Source: JADJTT01 sp049306275
GTDB taxonomy: Bacteria > Bacteroidota > Bacteroidia > Chitinophagales > Saprospiraceae
Direction of reading: 5' to 3'
NCBI GenBank assembly: GCA_049306275.1
Contig: JBAQQB010000044.1
Span: forward strand, 68,180 to 132,179
DNA: 64,000 nt
Made by a program: the position numbers and the translations under genes. A model generated the notes under the pieces. The model saw only the letters and a list, made by a program, of their open reading frames with translations, ran no database searches and was not told the DNA's origin. Of the stretch, positions 26,060 to 34,247 are shown one piece after another (positions within the stretch are counted from its first letter, which is position 1; every line of letters begins with the position of its first letter).

Positions 26060-26497
26060 TTATGTTCGTTTCAAAAATACTTCTCCATTGCCCAATTTCT
26101 CCGCCAGTTCGGAGATAGTCGTATTTTCCAGCATCTCCTCCAGTTCTTCGCGGATGTGCTCAAACTTGTGGTGAATGGGGCAGGGGCGCTCCGAATCGCA
26201 CTCCGCCAGACCCAGGCAGCAATCCTTATAAATTTTTTTGCCGTCGATAGCCTTCACCAACTGGGCCAGTTTGACTGAGCCCGCGTCTTTCCCGTGAAAT
26301 TCGTAGCCTCCGTTCGGCCCTTTATTAGCCGATATGATTTTATGACGGGTAAGCGTCTGCAAAATCTTGGCCGTAAATGCGGCGGGAGAACCGACCTCTC
26401 TGGCAATATCCTGCAGGCTCGCCCTGAGTCCTTGCCCTGACTGTCCGGCAATGTAGATCGTGGCCCGGATACCGTATTCGCAAGCTTTTGAAAACAT
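26060..26497 (-). CDS. Rrf2 family regulator, NsrR-like
   Basis: A 145-aa Rrf2 transcription factor. The start is at MFSKACEYG (ATG 26497), the usual Rrf2 opening; a longer frame to 26614 would run through its own promoter. A winged helix lies in the N-terminal 70 residues (LQDIAREVGSP, LTRHKIISANKGPNGGYEF). The Fe-S ligand cysteines are Cys94, Cys100 and Cys106 in a C-x5-C-x5-C pattern, plus Cys93, like NsrR/IscR sensors. It is followed by ric and preceded by a palindromic operator that overlaps its own -33 box, indicating autoregulation. A role in sensing NO is inferred from context. Confidence 0.88.
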   Translation of the reverse strand: MFSKACEYGIRATIYIAGQSGQGLRASLQDIAREVGSPAAFTAKILQTLTRHKIISANKGPNGGYEFHGKDAGSVKLAQLVKAIDGKKIYKDCCLGLAECDSERPCPIHHKFEHIREELEEMLENTTISELAEKLGNGEVFLKRT

Positions 26498-26532
26498 CGG
26501 CTGTTTGCTTTGAAAAGGATGAATGGGCCATG

Positions 26533-26563
26533 CAAAGATAAGCATTTTTTTATTTAAGACAAA
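26533..26563 (-). promoter_or_regulatory. Bacteroidota-type promoter of the rrf2-ric unit
   Basis: On the minus strand, a -33 TTTG (26560-26563) is followed by exactly 19 nt and then TATCTTTG (26533-26540), a perfect fit to TTTG-N19-TAnnTTTG. The -33 box lies inside the operator palindrome. Confidence 0.75.
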
Positions 26564-26573
26564 TTTGTCTTTA
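26554..26573. promoter_or_regulatory. Palindromic operator between rrf2 and hypD
   Basis: TTAAGACAAATTTGTCTTTA is a 20-bp palindrome (one mismatched pair) centred between 26563 and 26564. It overlaps the -33 box of the leftward rrf2 promoter and directly abuts the -33 box of the rightward hypD promoter, so one bound dimer could control both. It is the clearest member of the site family also found at 8109, 21869 and 58021. Confidence 0.75.
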
Positions 26574-26604
26574 TTTGTTTTGCAAACAGGATGTAGTATC
26601 TTTC
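26574..26604 (+). promoter_or_regulatory. Bacteroidota-type promoter of hypD-hypX
   Basis: TTTG at 26574-26577, then 19 nt, then TATCTTTC at 26597-26604 (consensus TAnnTTTG). It starts 1 nt beyond the operator palindrome and lies 16 nt before the hypD start. Confidence 0.65.
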
Positions 26605-26619
26605 GGAAAATCAATAGCC

Positions 26620-27723
26620 ATGAAATACCTTCAGGAGTATCGCAATCCCGAACTGGTCGGGCGCTATCTGGAAGAGATCAGGCGCACGGCGACCAGGCCC
26701 TGGACGATCATGGAGGTCTGCGGCGGGCAGACCCACAGCCTAGTGAAGAACGGCATTTTGAATTTACTTCCTCCGGAAATACGGATGGTGCACGGGCCGG
26801 GCTGCCCGGTCTGTGTGACGCCGCTCAACCTCATCGACAAGGCGATATACCTGGCGGAGGAAAAAGGCGCCATCCTCTGTTCATTCGGCGATATGCTGCG
26901 GGTTCCGGGATCCAGGAAAAGCCTTCTTTCGGCCAAGGCCGGAGGAGCCGACGTACGCATACTCTATTCCCCACTCGACGCCGTGCAGCTGGCCAACCAG
27001 CATCCGGACCGGGAAGTGGTTTTCTTTGCCGTCGGTTTTGAAACCACGGCCCCTGCCAATGCCTTGTCGGTCATCCAGGCCCAAAAACTCGGCCTGAAGA
27101 ACTACTCCATCCTGGCTTCCCATGTGTTGGTGCCACCCGCCATCGAGGCGATCATGGAAGACGAGGAGAGCGTGGTACAGGCCTTTCTGGCCGCCGGCCA
27201 CGTCTGCTCGATCATGGGCACACTGGAATACTATCCGCTGGTAGAGCGTTTCAAGGTGCCCATCGTCGTCACCGGCTTCGAACCGGCCGACCTCCTGCAG
27301 GGCATCCTCATGGCGCTGCGGCAGCTCGAAAAGGGGGAGGCGCGGGTGGAGAACCAATACACCCGTATCGTGCGGGAAGAAGGCAACATCAGCGCACAGG
27401 ACCTGATCTTCGAAGTGTTTGAAGTAGCCGACCGCCTGTGGCGGGGCATGGAGGTCATACCGATGAGCGGCTATGTCGTAAAGGAAAAATACGCCGCGTT
27501 CGACGCGATGAGGAAATTCGACGTCCACATCCCCGAAGCGCCTGAAAACGAGGAGTGTATGGCGGGAGAGATCATGAAGGGCATCAAAAAGCCCTTTGAA
27601 TGTCCTCATTTCGGTAAAAAATGTACCCCGCTCAACCCCCTGGGCGCGCCAATGGTCAGTTCGGAGGGCGCCTGCGCGGCCTACTACCATTTTTCGGGAA
27701 TCGTCGAACAGATGGAGTTGTGA
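26620..27723 (+). CDS. hypD: Hydrogenase maturation protein HypD
   Basis: A 367-aa Fe-S protein that, with HypC, is the scaffold on which the Fe(CN)2CO unit of [NiFe]-hydrogenases is built. Conserved motifs: EVCGGQTHS near 27, HGPGCPVCVTP near 63-73, GFETTAPANA near 141-150, and C-terminal Cys residues in CPHFGKKCTPLNPLG and SSEGACAAYYHF. The start at ATG 26620 matches the family; a frame from 26575 adds unlikely residues. Its stop overlaps the GTG start of hypX. No hydrogenase structural genes are in the window. Confidence 0.95.
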   Translation: MKYLQEYRNPELVGRYLEEIRRTATRPWTIMEVCGGQTHSLVKNGILNLLPPEIRMVHGPGCPVCVTPLNLIDKAIYLAEEKGAILCSFGDMLRVPGSRKSLLSAKAGGADVRILYSPLDAVQLANQHPDREVVFFAVGFETTAPANALSVIQAQKLGLKNYSILASHVLVPPAIEAIMEDEESVVQAFLAAGHVCSIMGTLEYYPLVERFKVPIVVTGFEPADLLQGILMALRQLEKGEARVENQYTRIVREEGNISAQDLIFEVFEVADRLWRGMEVIPMSGYVVKEKYAAFDAMRKFDVHIPEAPENEECMAGEIMKGIKKPFECPHFGKKCTPLNPLGAPMVSSEGACAAYYHFSGIVEQMEL

Positions 27724-29474
27724 AAATCCTGTTCCTCACCACCTCTTTCAACGGCATGGCGCAGCGCGCATGGCTTGAGCTCGACCGCCTCAACCTCCAG
27801 GTCAGGGTCCAGATCGCTACCGGCCCGGAGGCCATGGAAGCTGCTGCTGCGGCGTTTGCGCCCGACCTGGTCATCGCCCCCTTTCTGAAAGCCAAAATAC
27901 CGGAAAGCATCTGGAAAAACCACACCTGTCTGGTCGTGCACCCCGGCATCCGGGGCGACCGGGGCTCTTCCTCGCTCGACTGGGCTATCCTCAACGAAGA
28001 AAAAGAATGGGGCGTCACCATCCTGCAGGCCGCCGAGAAAATGGACGCGGGCGATATATGGGCCTGGCGGACTTTTCCCATGCGCCCGGCCAGCAAGGCC
28101 TGCCTGTACCGCCACGAGGTCACCCAGGTTGCCATGGAGGCCTTGCTCGAAGCCGTAGCCCGTTTTCAGGAACCGGATTTCCGGCCCCAGCCTCTTGACT
28201 ATTCCGATCCCACCGTCAGGGGGAATTGGAACCGGCGCACTAGCTCCGATGATTTCCGCTTCTTCTGGACCGACGATACCGCCTCTATCCTCCGCAAAGC
28301 CAGGGCGGCCGACAGCGACCCCGGCCTGCCGGTGGAGTGGTTTGGCAGGCGATTTGCCGGCTTCGCCGGGCACGCCGAGAGCCATTTGCGCGGTACGCCC
28401 GGCGCCTTGCTGGCCCAAAGGCACGGCGCCATTTGCGCCGCCACGGGCGACGGCGCTATTTGGCTGACCCACCTGCGGGAAGAAACGGAAGACGCCGTCA
28501 AGCTACCTGCGTTACTGGCCCTGGGAGAGGCGGCCTCTCACCTGCCCGAGAGCGTCCTCGATCCTTTCCAGCCGATCGAAGGCGAGACCTTCCGGGAAAT
28601 CTGGTACGAAGAGGAAGGAGCGGCCGGTTTCCTGCATTTCGACTTCTACAACGGCGCCATGAGCACGGACCAGTGCAGCCGCCTCCTTGCCGCGCTGCGG
28701 GAGGCCAAACGCCGCCCCGTAAAAGTCATCGCCCTGATGGGCGGCCCCGACATCTGGTCGAACGGCATACATCTCAACGTCATCGAAGCGGCGGAGAGCC
28801 CGGCAGAGGAGTCCTGGGCCAATATCCAGGCCATCGACGACCTGATCCTGGAGATCATCCAATCGCCCAACCACTATATCATCTCCGCCATGCAGGGCAA
28901 CGCAGGGGCCGGCGGCGTGCCCATGGCCCTGGCAGCCGACAAGGTGCTGGCTCGCAAGGGCATCGTGCTCAATCCCCACACCCGCAACATGGGTTTGTAC
29001 GGCTCGGAATACTGGACTTACCTGCTGCCGCGCCGCATCGGCACCGAGAAAGCGCGGCAATTCACCGAAGAGTGCCTGCCCTGGGGCGTCGCGCTGGCCA
29101 AAGAGATCGGGCTGATCGACGATTGTTTCGGTGAAACGGCACAGGAATTTGCCCTTCAGGTAAAACAGATCGCCGGTGAGATCGCGGCTTTGCCCTATTT
29201 CGACAAACTGCTGCTGGCCAAGCGCTTCCAGCGGCGCAAGGACGAAGCCTTCAAACCCCTGGAGGCCTACCGCAGGGAAGAATTGGAGCGGATGCGCCGC
29301 AACTTCTTCGACGACGACGAGGACTACCACTACAAGCGTTATTGCTTCGTGCATAAAATCCAGGAAACCACCCGGGGCCAGCTGGTCGAAGAGCGCGATT
29401 GGTACAGCAGCCGCCGGAAAATCTACCGGCGGCGCAAGTGGGAATCGGTGGGGTATCGGGGCGAGCAGCCTTAA
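27720..29474 (+). CDS. hypX: Hydrogenase maturation factor HypX (HoxX)
   Basis: A 584-aa two-domain protein. The N-terminal part has a formyltransferase-type hydrolase fold (VVHPGIRGDRGSSSLDWAI near 76-94), and the C-terminal part is enoyl-CoA-hydratase-like (IALMGGPDIWSNGIHLN near 340, AMQGNAGAGGVPMALAADK near 390). In Aquifex and Ralstonia HypX makes CO from formyl-tetrahydrofolate via formyl-CoA for the hydrogenase iron under oxic conditions. The start is a GTG at 27720 overlapping the hypD stop (GTGA). The stop shares the palindrome TTAA with the stop of the convergent methyltransferase. Confidence 0.92.
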   Translation: MKILFLTTSFNGMAQRAWLELDRLNLQVRVQIATGPEAMEAAAAAFAPDLVIAPFLKAKIPESIWKNHTCLVVHPGIRGDRGSSSLDWAILNEEKEWGVTILQAAEKMDAGDIWAWRTFPMRPASKACLYRHEVTQVAMEALLEAVARFQEPDFRPQPLDYSDPTVRGNWNRRTSSDDFRFFWTDDTASILRKARAADSDPGLPVEWFGRRFAGFAGHAESHLRGTPGALLAQRHGAICAATGDGAIWLTHLREETEDAVKLPALLALGEAASHLPESVLDPFQPIEGETFREIWYEEEGAAGFLHFDFYNGAMSTDQCSRLLAALREAKRRPVKVIALMGGPDIWSNGIHLNVIEAAESPAEESWANIQAIDDLILEIIQSPNHYIISAMQGNAGAGGVPMALAADKVLARKGIVLNPHTRNMGLYGSEYWTYLLPRRIGTEKARQFTEECLPWGVALAKEIGLIDDCFGETAQEFALQVKQIAGEIAALPYFDKLLLAKRFQRRKDEAFKPLEAYRREELERMRRNFFDDDEDYHYKRYCFVHKIQETTRGQLVEERDWYSSRRKIYRRRKWESVGYRGEQP

Positions 29475-30466
29475 ACCGCCTCAACGATCTTCACCGGAGA
29501 AGGCGTGTCTATGATCCGGTTCAGCTTCAGGCCTGCGGCGGCCAGCAGTTCTCCATATTCCGCTTCGGTGCGCTCCGCGCCGCCGATCATCACCTGCATG
29601 TGCAGGTCGTAGAACAGCGTAATCGCGTCGAATGGCTCCTGCAGGACGTTTTCGACCAGCAGGACCCTTCCGTTTTCCTTAAGCCCTGCCTTGCAGCGCT
29701 GAAGGATGCGCACGCTGTTTTCATCGCTCCAGTCGTGGATGATATGCTTGAGGACCATGCAGTCGGCCGCAGGCACGGACTCGAAGAAATTGCCGGACAC
29801 TTTGGTCGCGCGGCCGCCGAGGCCGTCGATCAAATCGCCGTGCATGGCGCTTTCCAGGTCGTAGAGAATACCCTGGGCTTGGGGATTTTTTTCAAGGATG
29901 GTTTTCAGCAGGATGCCCTGGCCGCCGCCCACGTCGCAAATCGTCCGGAAGCCGCTGAAATCATAGGACTGGGCGATGAGGGGGGCGAGCATGGTGGTTC
30001 GCACGGTGCTCATGTCGTTGAAGGGCTTGCCGTATTGCTGGTTTTCATCCAGGTAGTCAAAGAACGGCTTGCCCATGACGTGGTCGAAAGCCGGCGCGCC
30101 GTTTTGGAGGGAATGCGCAAAATGGTGCCAGCTGTCGCGCCATGGCGGCTCGTTGAGGAACAGGATGGTATTGGCCATGCTGCCGGGCGTGTCTTTCAGG
30201 AAAAACTTACCCAGATCGGTCAGGGAAACCTGCCGGTCTTCCAGCCTGACTACCCCCTTTTTGGCGGCGAAGCGGAGGGTGCGGTAGAGCACCCGCTCGT
30301 GCAGGTTGCAGGCGGAGGCCAGCTCGGTCACGGATTTTGAGCCGCTCCCGATGCTTTCAAATACGTTGAGTTTGGTTAAGTTGTAGGCTACGTGCGCCAG
30401 GGCCCAACCAGTAAACAGATCAAAGGCCTGTTGGGGAACCGGGGTTTGCTTTTTGCTGTCTTCCAT
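29471..30466 (-). CDS. SAM-dependent O-methyltransferase (acetylserotonin/hydroxyneurosporene type)
   Basis: A 331-aa methyltransferase from ATG 30466; the in-frame extension to 30571 is low-complexity and overlaps the upstream gene. A winged-helix dimerisation domain (about 10-100, LASACNLHERVLYRTLRF) is followed by a class I SAM-binding fold with CDVGGGQG (about 177-184), a D-L-E acidic loop, KHIIHDWSDE (catalytic His region, about 229-238) and LLVENVL. Family members methylate hydroxyls of small aromatics or quinone-like substrates. The substrate is unknown. Confidence 0.85.
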   Translation of the reverse strand: MEDSKKQTPVPQQAFDLFTGWALAHVAYNLTKLNVFESIGSGSKSVTELASACNLHERVLYRTLRFAAKKGVVRLEDRQVSLTDLGKFFLKDTPGSMANTILFLNEPPWRDSWHHFAHSLQNGAPAFDHVMGKPFFDYLDENQQYGKPFNDMSTVRTTMLAPLIAQSYDFSGFRTICDVGGGQGILLKTILEKNPQAQGILYDLESAMHGDLIDGLGGRATKVSGNFFESVPAADCMVLKHIIHDWSDENSVRILQRCKAGLKENGRVLLVENVLQEPFDAITLFYDLHMQVMIGGAERTEAEYGELLAAAGLKLNRIIDTPSPVKIVEAV

Positions 30467-30558
30467 TTTTTCTGTTTTGAAAATGATAGCGCAAAGATGT
30501 GGGGTAAAGGCGCGGAAGGGGTATAAAAATTGTCGCGCAGGAAATAAAAAACGTCGCT

Positions 30559-31800
30559 TTAGTCCCGGCAAAAGATCATGAAGAAAGCATTCCCGTTATC
30601 GGCGAGAAAAGGCTCCTTTCCTCCACCATAACTTTGACCATCGCTTTTTTCTGAAAACCGCCCATCCGCAAAAATCACGGTCGCCGCCTGGCCCCAGGAG
30701 CGCGTTCTGACTTTTCCTTTAATGGAATTATCTGGATCGACGTCGATATGTTCTACGAATTCAATGTGCCCATTCTTTTTGTCGTTGGATGCATAAACCA
30801 ATTTGACATCGCAGCCGCGGGCCAGCGCATCTGCGGCTTGTTCAATGATTGTTCTGGTCGTTCCGGTGATAATCGAATATTGGTCCTGTGCGGCCAGGGT
30901 GACGTCTACGCCCCGTTCTTTATAATATTCTGCTATATCTTCCATCGCTGCGCCTCCCTGCGGCCCTGATTTCAATGCTTTGGAGAGTTCTTTCCATTGC
31001 CAGGGGTTCACCTGCTCATTCCCCAGACCCAATTTTGCCAAACAAAGCCCGGTGGCCAGTGTGCTGCATAATCCATTGGAGCTTGTTTTGAAAGGGGTCT
31101 TGATAGCGGTCCAATCCATGAAGGAATGGGTGTCATTATCCTGGCTTCCGTCAAGCGCTTTACTGCATGGGGGATCGGCAAGCAACATACCCGGGACGGT
31201 ATGAGGGTCGTTTTCCGACGGGGCGCACAGCAACTCGTTGTATATGGGTGAAAATTCCGGATTTTCGATAGGAGATACCGCCTTGAAGAAATCGGGATGG
31301 ATGGCGTGCATGATGCCGTCTCCCAGCATCATGTACATTTGGCCTATGGCAGGGTCCTGGGGGTTGTTCTCCAGCATTTGCTCCAGTTGGCCGGTGAAAT
31401 GCAGTATGGCGTGCAGCCACTGGCTGGGCATGGGTTCGGGCAAGACTTCCTGCATTTTATTGATGAACTGGGGGCTCCATTGATTGGTATTGATCGCTTG
31501 CTGGGCAGCCGCTTCATCGAAAAATTCCAGCATTCTGGCAAAGGCCAGGTTGGGGTCCACGCCTCCTGATTCCTGCATGACCCGGTATTGCCAGAGCAGG
31601 CCGAGGAAGCCGGTTTCGGCGTAGTATTGCACGGGGTTATTGATAAAAAACTGATACATCTCCGCCGAGCCACCCGCGAAGTCGAAGTCGCTGAGGGCCG
31701 GTTCGGTATAGCAGTCATTATTGTCGTCGTTTTCTTTTTTGCAGTATGTAAAGGTCAGAACGCCAATACAGGCAAAGATCAGGCAGCATTTTGTTTTCAT
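30559..31800 (-). CDS. Lipoprotein of unknown function
   Basis: A 413-aa protein with a lipoprotein signal (lipobox FTYC, Cys20) followed by KKENDDNND, a typical Bacteroidota lipoprotein export-like acidic stretch. The first 200 mature residues are helical. The C-terminal half has SNGLCSTLATGLCLAKLG and later NGHIEFVEHIDV, a Cys-then-His order that could be a papain-like fold, but no family is recognised. A -7-like TAnnTTTG (31817-31824, minus strand) lies upstream. It is followed on the same strand by the O-methyltransferase after 92 nt. Confidence 0.75.
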   Translation of the reverse strand: MKTKCCLIFACIGVLTFTYCKKENDDNNDCYTEPALSDFDFAGGSAEMYQFFINNPVQYYAETGFLGLLWQYRVMQESGGVDPNLAFARMLEFFDEAAAQQAINTNQWSPQFINKMQEVLPEPMPSQWLHAILHFTGQLEQMLENNPQDPAIGQMYMMLGDGIMHAIHPDFFKAVSPIENPEFSPIYNELLCAPSENDPHTVPGMLLADPPCSKALDGSQDNDTHSFMDWTAIKTPFKTSSNGLCSTLATGLCLAKLGLGNEQVNPWQWKELSKALKSGPQGGAAMEDIAEYYKERGVDVTLAAQDQYSIITGTTRTIIEQAADALARGCDVKLVYASNDKKNGHIEFVEHIDVDPDNSIKGKVRTRSWGQAATVIFADGRFSEKSDGQSYGGGKEPFLADNGNAFFMIFCRD

Positions 31801-31968
31801 GGCAATTACTTTGTAACAAAAATAAATTTATTAAGAAATTTAAGTTACAATGAAGTAATAGGTTTAGAGGTAAATTTCTTCCTTCTAAATTTAAGGCTTC
31901 CAACTCTTAAATAAAAGCAAACCGAAGTCTTTTTTAGAAAAAACGCGAAAGGGAATGCCGTTCAACCG

Positions 31969-33324
31969 CTACCGCATGGCGCTCAACGTTTCGCCGGTCT
32001 CTGGCCGCCGCCGCCAGGCGGTGCGGAGAATTGTGCCTGCCAGGACCAGCAGGGCTGTGGCCAGCACGAGGCCTGATGCGGCAAAAATCCAGAACCAGCT
32101 CCGCAGCCCGTTCATCATTTCCCGGAAATACACCTCGCCGGGGTCCATTTGCCATAATCCCTTTTGAATGCCCGCGATGTTGAGCGAGAGCCAGAAAACG
32201 AGCAGGGCGCCCTGAGCCGTCCGGAAAGAGGCGTTCAGGGTGCGGTTGCCCGCCTGGCATGCCTGGTTTCCCTCACCCAGGAACTCAAAACATGCGGCAA
32301 AGAGGATCATGGTGTTGATCCCGATGGTCGTGCCCATTGCGTGCGCCACGGTCACGTGGGTGCCGTGGGTGTAGAGATTCAGGGCGGGGATGGACATAAG
32401 GAGCGCCTGGCTCAGGTTGAGAAAAACCCACAGGTCGGCTGCCATCAGAAAGCGGTAGGGGAAGTAGTGGTAGTGTTTTTGCGCGTCGGTGAGGCTCGAT
32501 TTCCAATTGTAGATGATGCGCAGGAAGATGATCCATTCGGTCATGCTCACCAGATAGCCGGTGTAGCGCACGTATTCGGGAGTGGGCACGGTGTAGATGT
32601 GATGGCCCCAGTTGAACATCAGGTTGAAAAGCCCCAGGAAATACATGGCAAACGCCAGGCGGCTATGCCCCACTTTGGAGTCTTTGCTGATGCGCTCCAT
32701 GAGGTAGAACGAGACGCCGTAGATCAGTTGGTTCCATGCGCCCACCGTCGAGCCGTTCACCTTCCATTGTATGGTCATGTCGGTGACGAAGTGCTCCCGG
32801 AAATAGGGGAAGAGCCAGAGGTAATTTTCGGTAAAAGCGAAGAAAAAGAACAGGATGCCAGTCATCCACATCCAGACATAAACAGGCCAGCGGCTGATCA
32901 TGCGGGCCGCTTTCGCGAAATTCACTCCGAATAGAAGCCAGGCCAGCGCGATGGGCAAGGCCCAGGCGGGGCTGAACTCCCAGTACTCCCTGCCGCCGAA
33001 TCGATGCCCCATATAGGAGAGGAAAATGCCGCCAATGGCAAAGAGCCAAAGCGCCCATTGGGCCCTTGCAACCGCCGGAGACAGCCGGCCGCCGCTCAGT
33101 TGCTGCAACCCGTAGTAGACCGCCCCGATGGCGCCCAGTAATATCCAGAACATCATGGAGGATACGTGGAAGGGGCGGAGCGCCACAAAGCCGGGATAGG
33201 TCCCCCCGTTGGCCGGTGCGATGTAATAAATGCTCGACCAGACGCCGAAAATCAAACCTGCGCACAGCAAAATCAGGGCGGTGAGGAAAAAGGGCTTTCC
33301 GACAGATGGTTGCATGGTGCTCAC
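31969..33324 (-). CDS. norB: Nitric oxide reductase large subunit NorB, noncanonical active site
   Basis: A 451-aa, 12-helix heme-copper superfamily protein cotranscribed with a NorC-like cytochrome. It starts at GTG 33324 (overlapping the norC stop) or ATG 33315. NorB-like features: LRPFHVSS (His53, heme b), WGHHIY (His241-His242, FeB), MTEW (Glu263, FeB-type Glu) and YTHGTHVTVAH (His320-His328, compare Y-T-H-G-T-x-V-T-V-x-H in cytochrome c NO reductase). Departures: the helix-VI His-x-x-x-Glu is Asn198...Tyr202, and the second His of the H-x-H heme pair is Met330. It probably reduces 2 NO to N2O, but could belong to one of the newer noncanonical NOR groups. It is the last gene of the benzoyl-CoA operon. 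Confidence 0.75.
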   Translation of the reverse strand: MSTMQPSVGKPFFLTALILLCAGLIFGVWSSIYYIAPANGGTYPGFVALRPFHVSSMMFWILLGAIGAVYYGLQQLSGGRLSPAVARAQWALWLFAIGGIFLSYMGHRFGGREYWEFSPAWALPIALAWLLFGVNFAKAARMISRWPVYVWMWMTGILFFFFAFTENYLWLFPYFREHFVTDMTIQWKVNGSTVGAWNQLIYGVSFYLMERISKDSKVGHSRLAFAMYFLGLFNLMFNWGHHIYTVPTPEYVRYTGYLVSMTEWIIFLRIIYNWKSSLTDAQKHYHYFPYRFLMAADLWVFLNLSQALLMSIPALNLYTHGTHVTVAHAMGTTIGINTMILFAACFEFLGEGNQACQAGNRTLNASFRTAQGALLVFWLSLNIAGIQKGLWQMDPGEVYFREMMNGLRSWFWIFAASGLVLATALLVLAGTILRTAWRRRPETGETLSAMR

Positions 33325-33728
33325 TTCTTTTTGATCATGCCCGAGGGCAGAATGGTGAAATCCCGGGGCGCCGCGGAGCCGCTAGCGTCTGTCGCTTTCA
33401 GAAAAGCAATCAAACTGACGGTCTCCTCCTCGGATATGTTGAAAACCGGCATTGGCGGTACGCCTGCTTTCAAAAATGCCCTGATAACCGGCTCGCCCTT
33501 GCCGGGCGCAGAATAGACGTTGGTAAGGTCGGGCCCCAGGTAGCCGCCCAGTCCGTACAACTGATGACAGCTCTGGCAGTTGTACTTCTGCCACACCAAC
33601 CGCCCTTCAGCAGCCAGGGCTGCCTCAGCTTCTCCTCTCTGGGTATCCATGGCAGGCCTGAGATAGATGCTGCCGGAAAAAGCAAGAAAACACAGGCATA
33701 GCGACAAAAAAATGGGTAAAGGCCTCAT
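33321..33728 (-). CDS. norC: NorC-like monoheme cytochrome c
   Basis: A 135-aa protein starting at MRPLPIF (ATG 33728, overlapping the hemerythrin stop as ATGA). It has one N-terminal membrane helix, then a heme motif CQSCHQLYGLGGYLGPDL, which matches the C-x-x-C-H-T-x-x-G-x-G-x-x-x-x-P-D-L pattern of NorC, and a candidate Met ligand in VPPMPVF. It delivers electrons to NorB. Its stop overlaps the GTG of norB, confirming a norCB pair. Confidence 0.85.
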   Translation of the reverse strand: MRPLPIFLSLCLCFLAFSGSIYLRPAMDTQRGEAEAALAAEGRLVWQKYNCQSCHQLYGLGGYLGPDLTNVYSAPGKGEPVIRAFLKAGVPPMPVFNISEEETVSLIAFLKATDASGSAAPRDFTILPSGMIKKK

Positions 33729-34243
33729 ATCAAACTTTTTTCCCACTCCCGTTTCCGCTCCGCACCCAGGTCGCGGTCGATGTCTTCAAACAGGAAGTAG
33801 ATGCGTTCCAGGTCTTCCTCGCCGAACAGAGATTCTGCCATGATGAACAGCTCGTCGTTTTCCACGGCGATGTGGTCGAGCAGCTCTTCCATGTATTGTT
33901 CGAGCGCCCGCTGGGCGCCGGGCCAGTTCTTCTCCCGGATAAGTCCTTCGATATCGGCCACGGTTTCCCGGAACATCTCGTGGTGGTTCTCCAGTTCGTC
34001 GAGGATGCCGTCGAGCAGGAAATCGGGGTTAGCGCGCAGTTCCCTGAACAGTACGGCTTCTTCCTTGTGGTGGTGGAAGCCGTCGCTGTATTCGCGGAAA
34101 AAAGCGATGAGGTTGGAAACGCGCTCCCGGTAGGCTTCCGGGGCGCTGCCCCAGGTATCGCGCAGCGAAAGGATCGTCTGTTGGGCCGCCCCGATGATTT
34201 GGTGCTCGTTCATCAGGGTTTGCACGGGGTCATTTTTCTTCAT
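33725..34243 (-). CDS. Hemerythrin HHE domain protein
   Basis: A 172-aa single-domain helical protein from ATG 34243. Diiron ligand candidates: MNEHQII (His near 12), DGFHHHKEEAVLF (near 55-66), NHHEMFRE (near 88) and LDHIAVENDELFIM (near 128-140). It sits 4 nt after korB and overlaps norC by ATGA, so it is cotranscribed with NO reductase. It is likely an O2- or NO-binding or protective protein for the oxygen-sensitive enzymes of the operon (inference). Confidence 0.85.
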   Translation of the reverse strand: MKKNDPVQTLMNEHQIIGAAQQTILSLRDTWGSAPEAYRERVSNLIAFFREYSDGFHHHKEEAVLFRELRANPDFLLDGILDELENHHEMFRETVADIEGLIREKNWPGAQRALEQYMEELLDHIAVENDELFIMAESLFGEEDLERIYFLFEDIDRDLGAERKREWEKSLI

Positions 34244-34247
34244 GGGC

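Noticed and set aside
26498..26614. N-terminal extension of the Rrf2 regulator
   Set aside because: It would overlap the regulator's own promoter and operator, and Rrf2 proteins begin at the MFSKACEYG-type sequence.
31969..33324. cbb3-type cytochrome oxidase subunit I (CcoN)
   Set aside because: Its partner is a NorC-like short cytochrome c without CcoO/CcoP, and the Y-T-H-G-T-x-V-T-V and MTEW segments match NorB.
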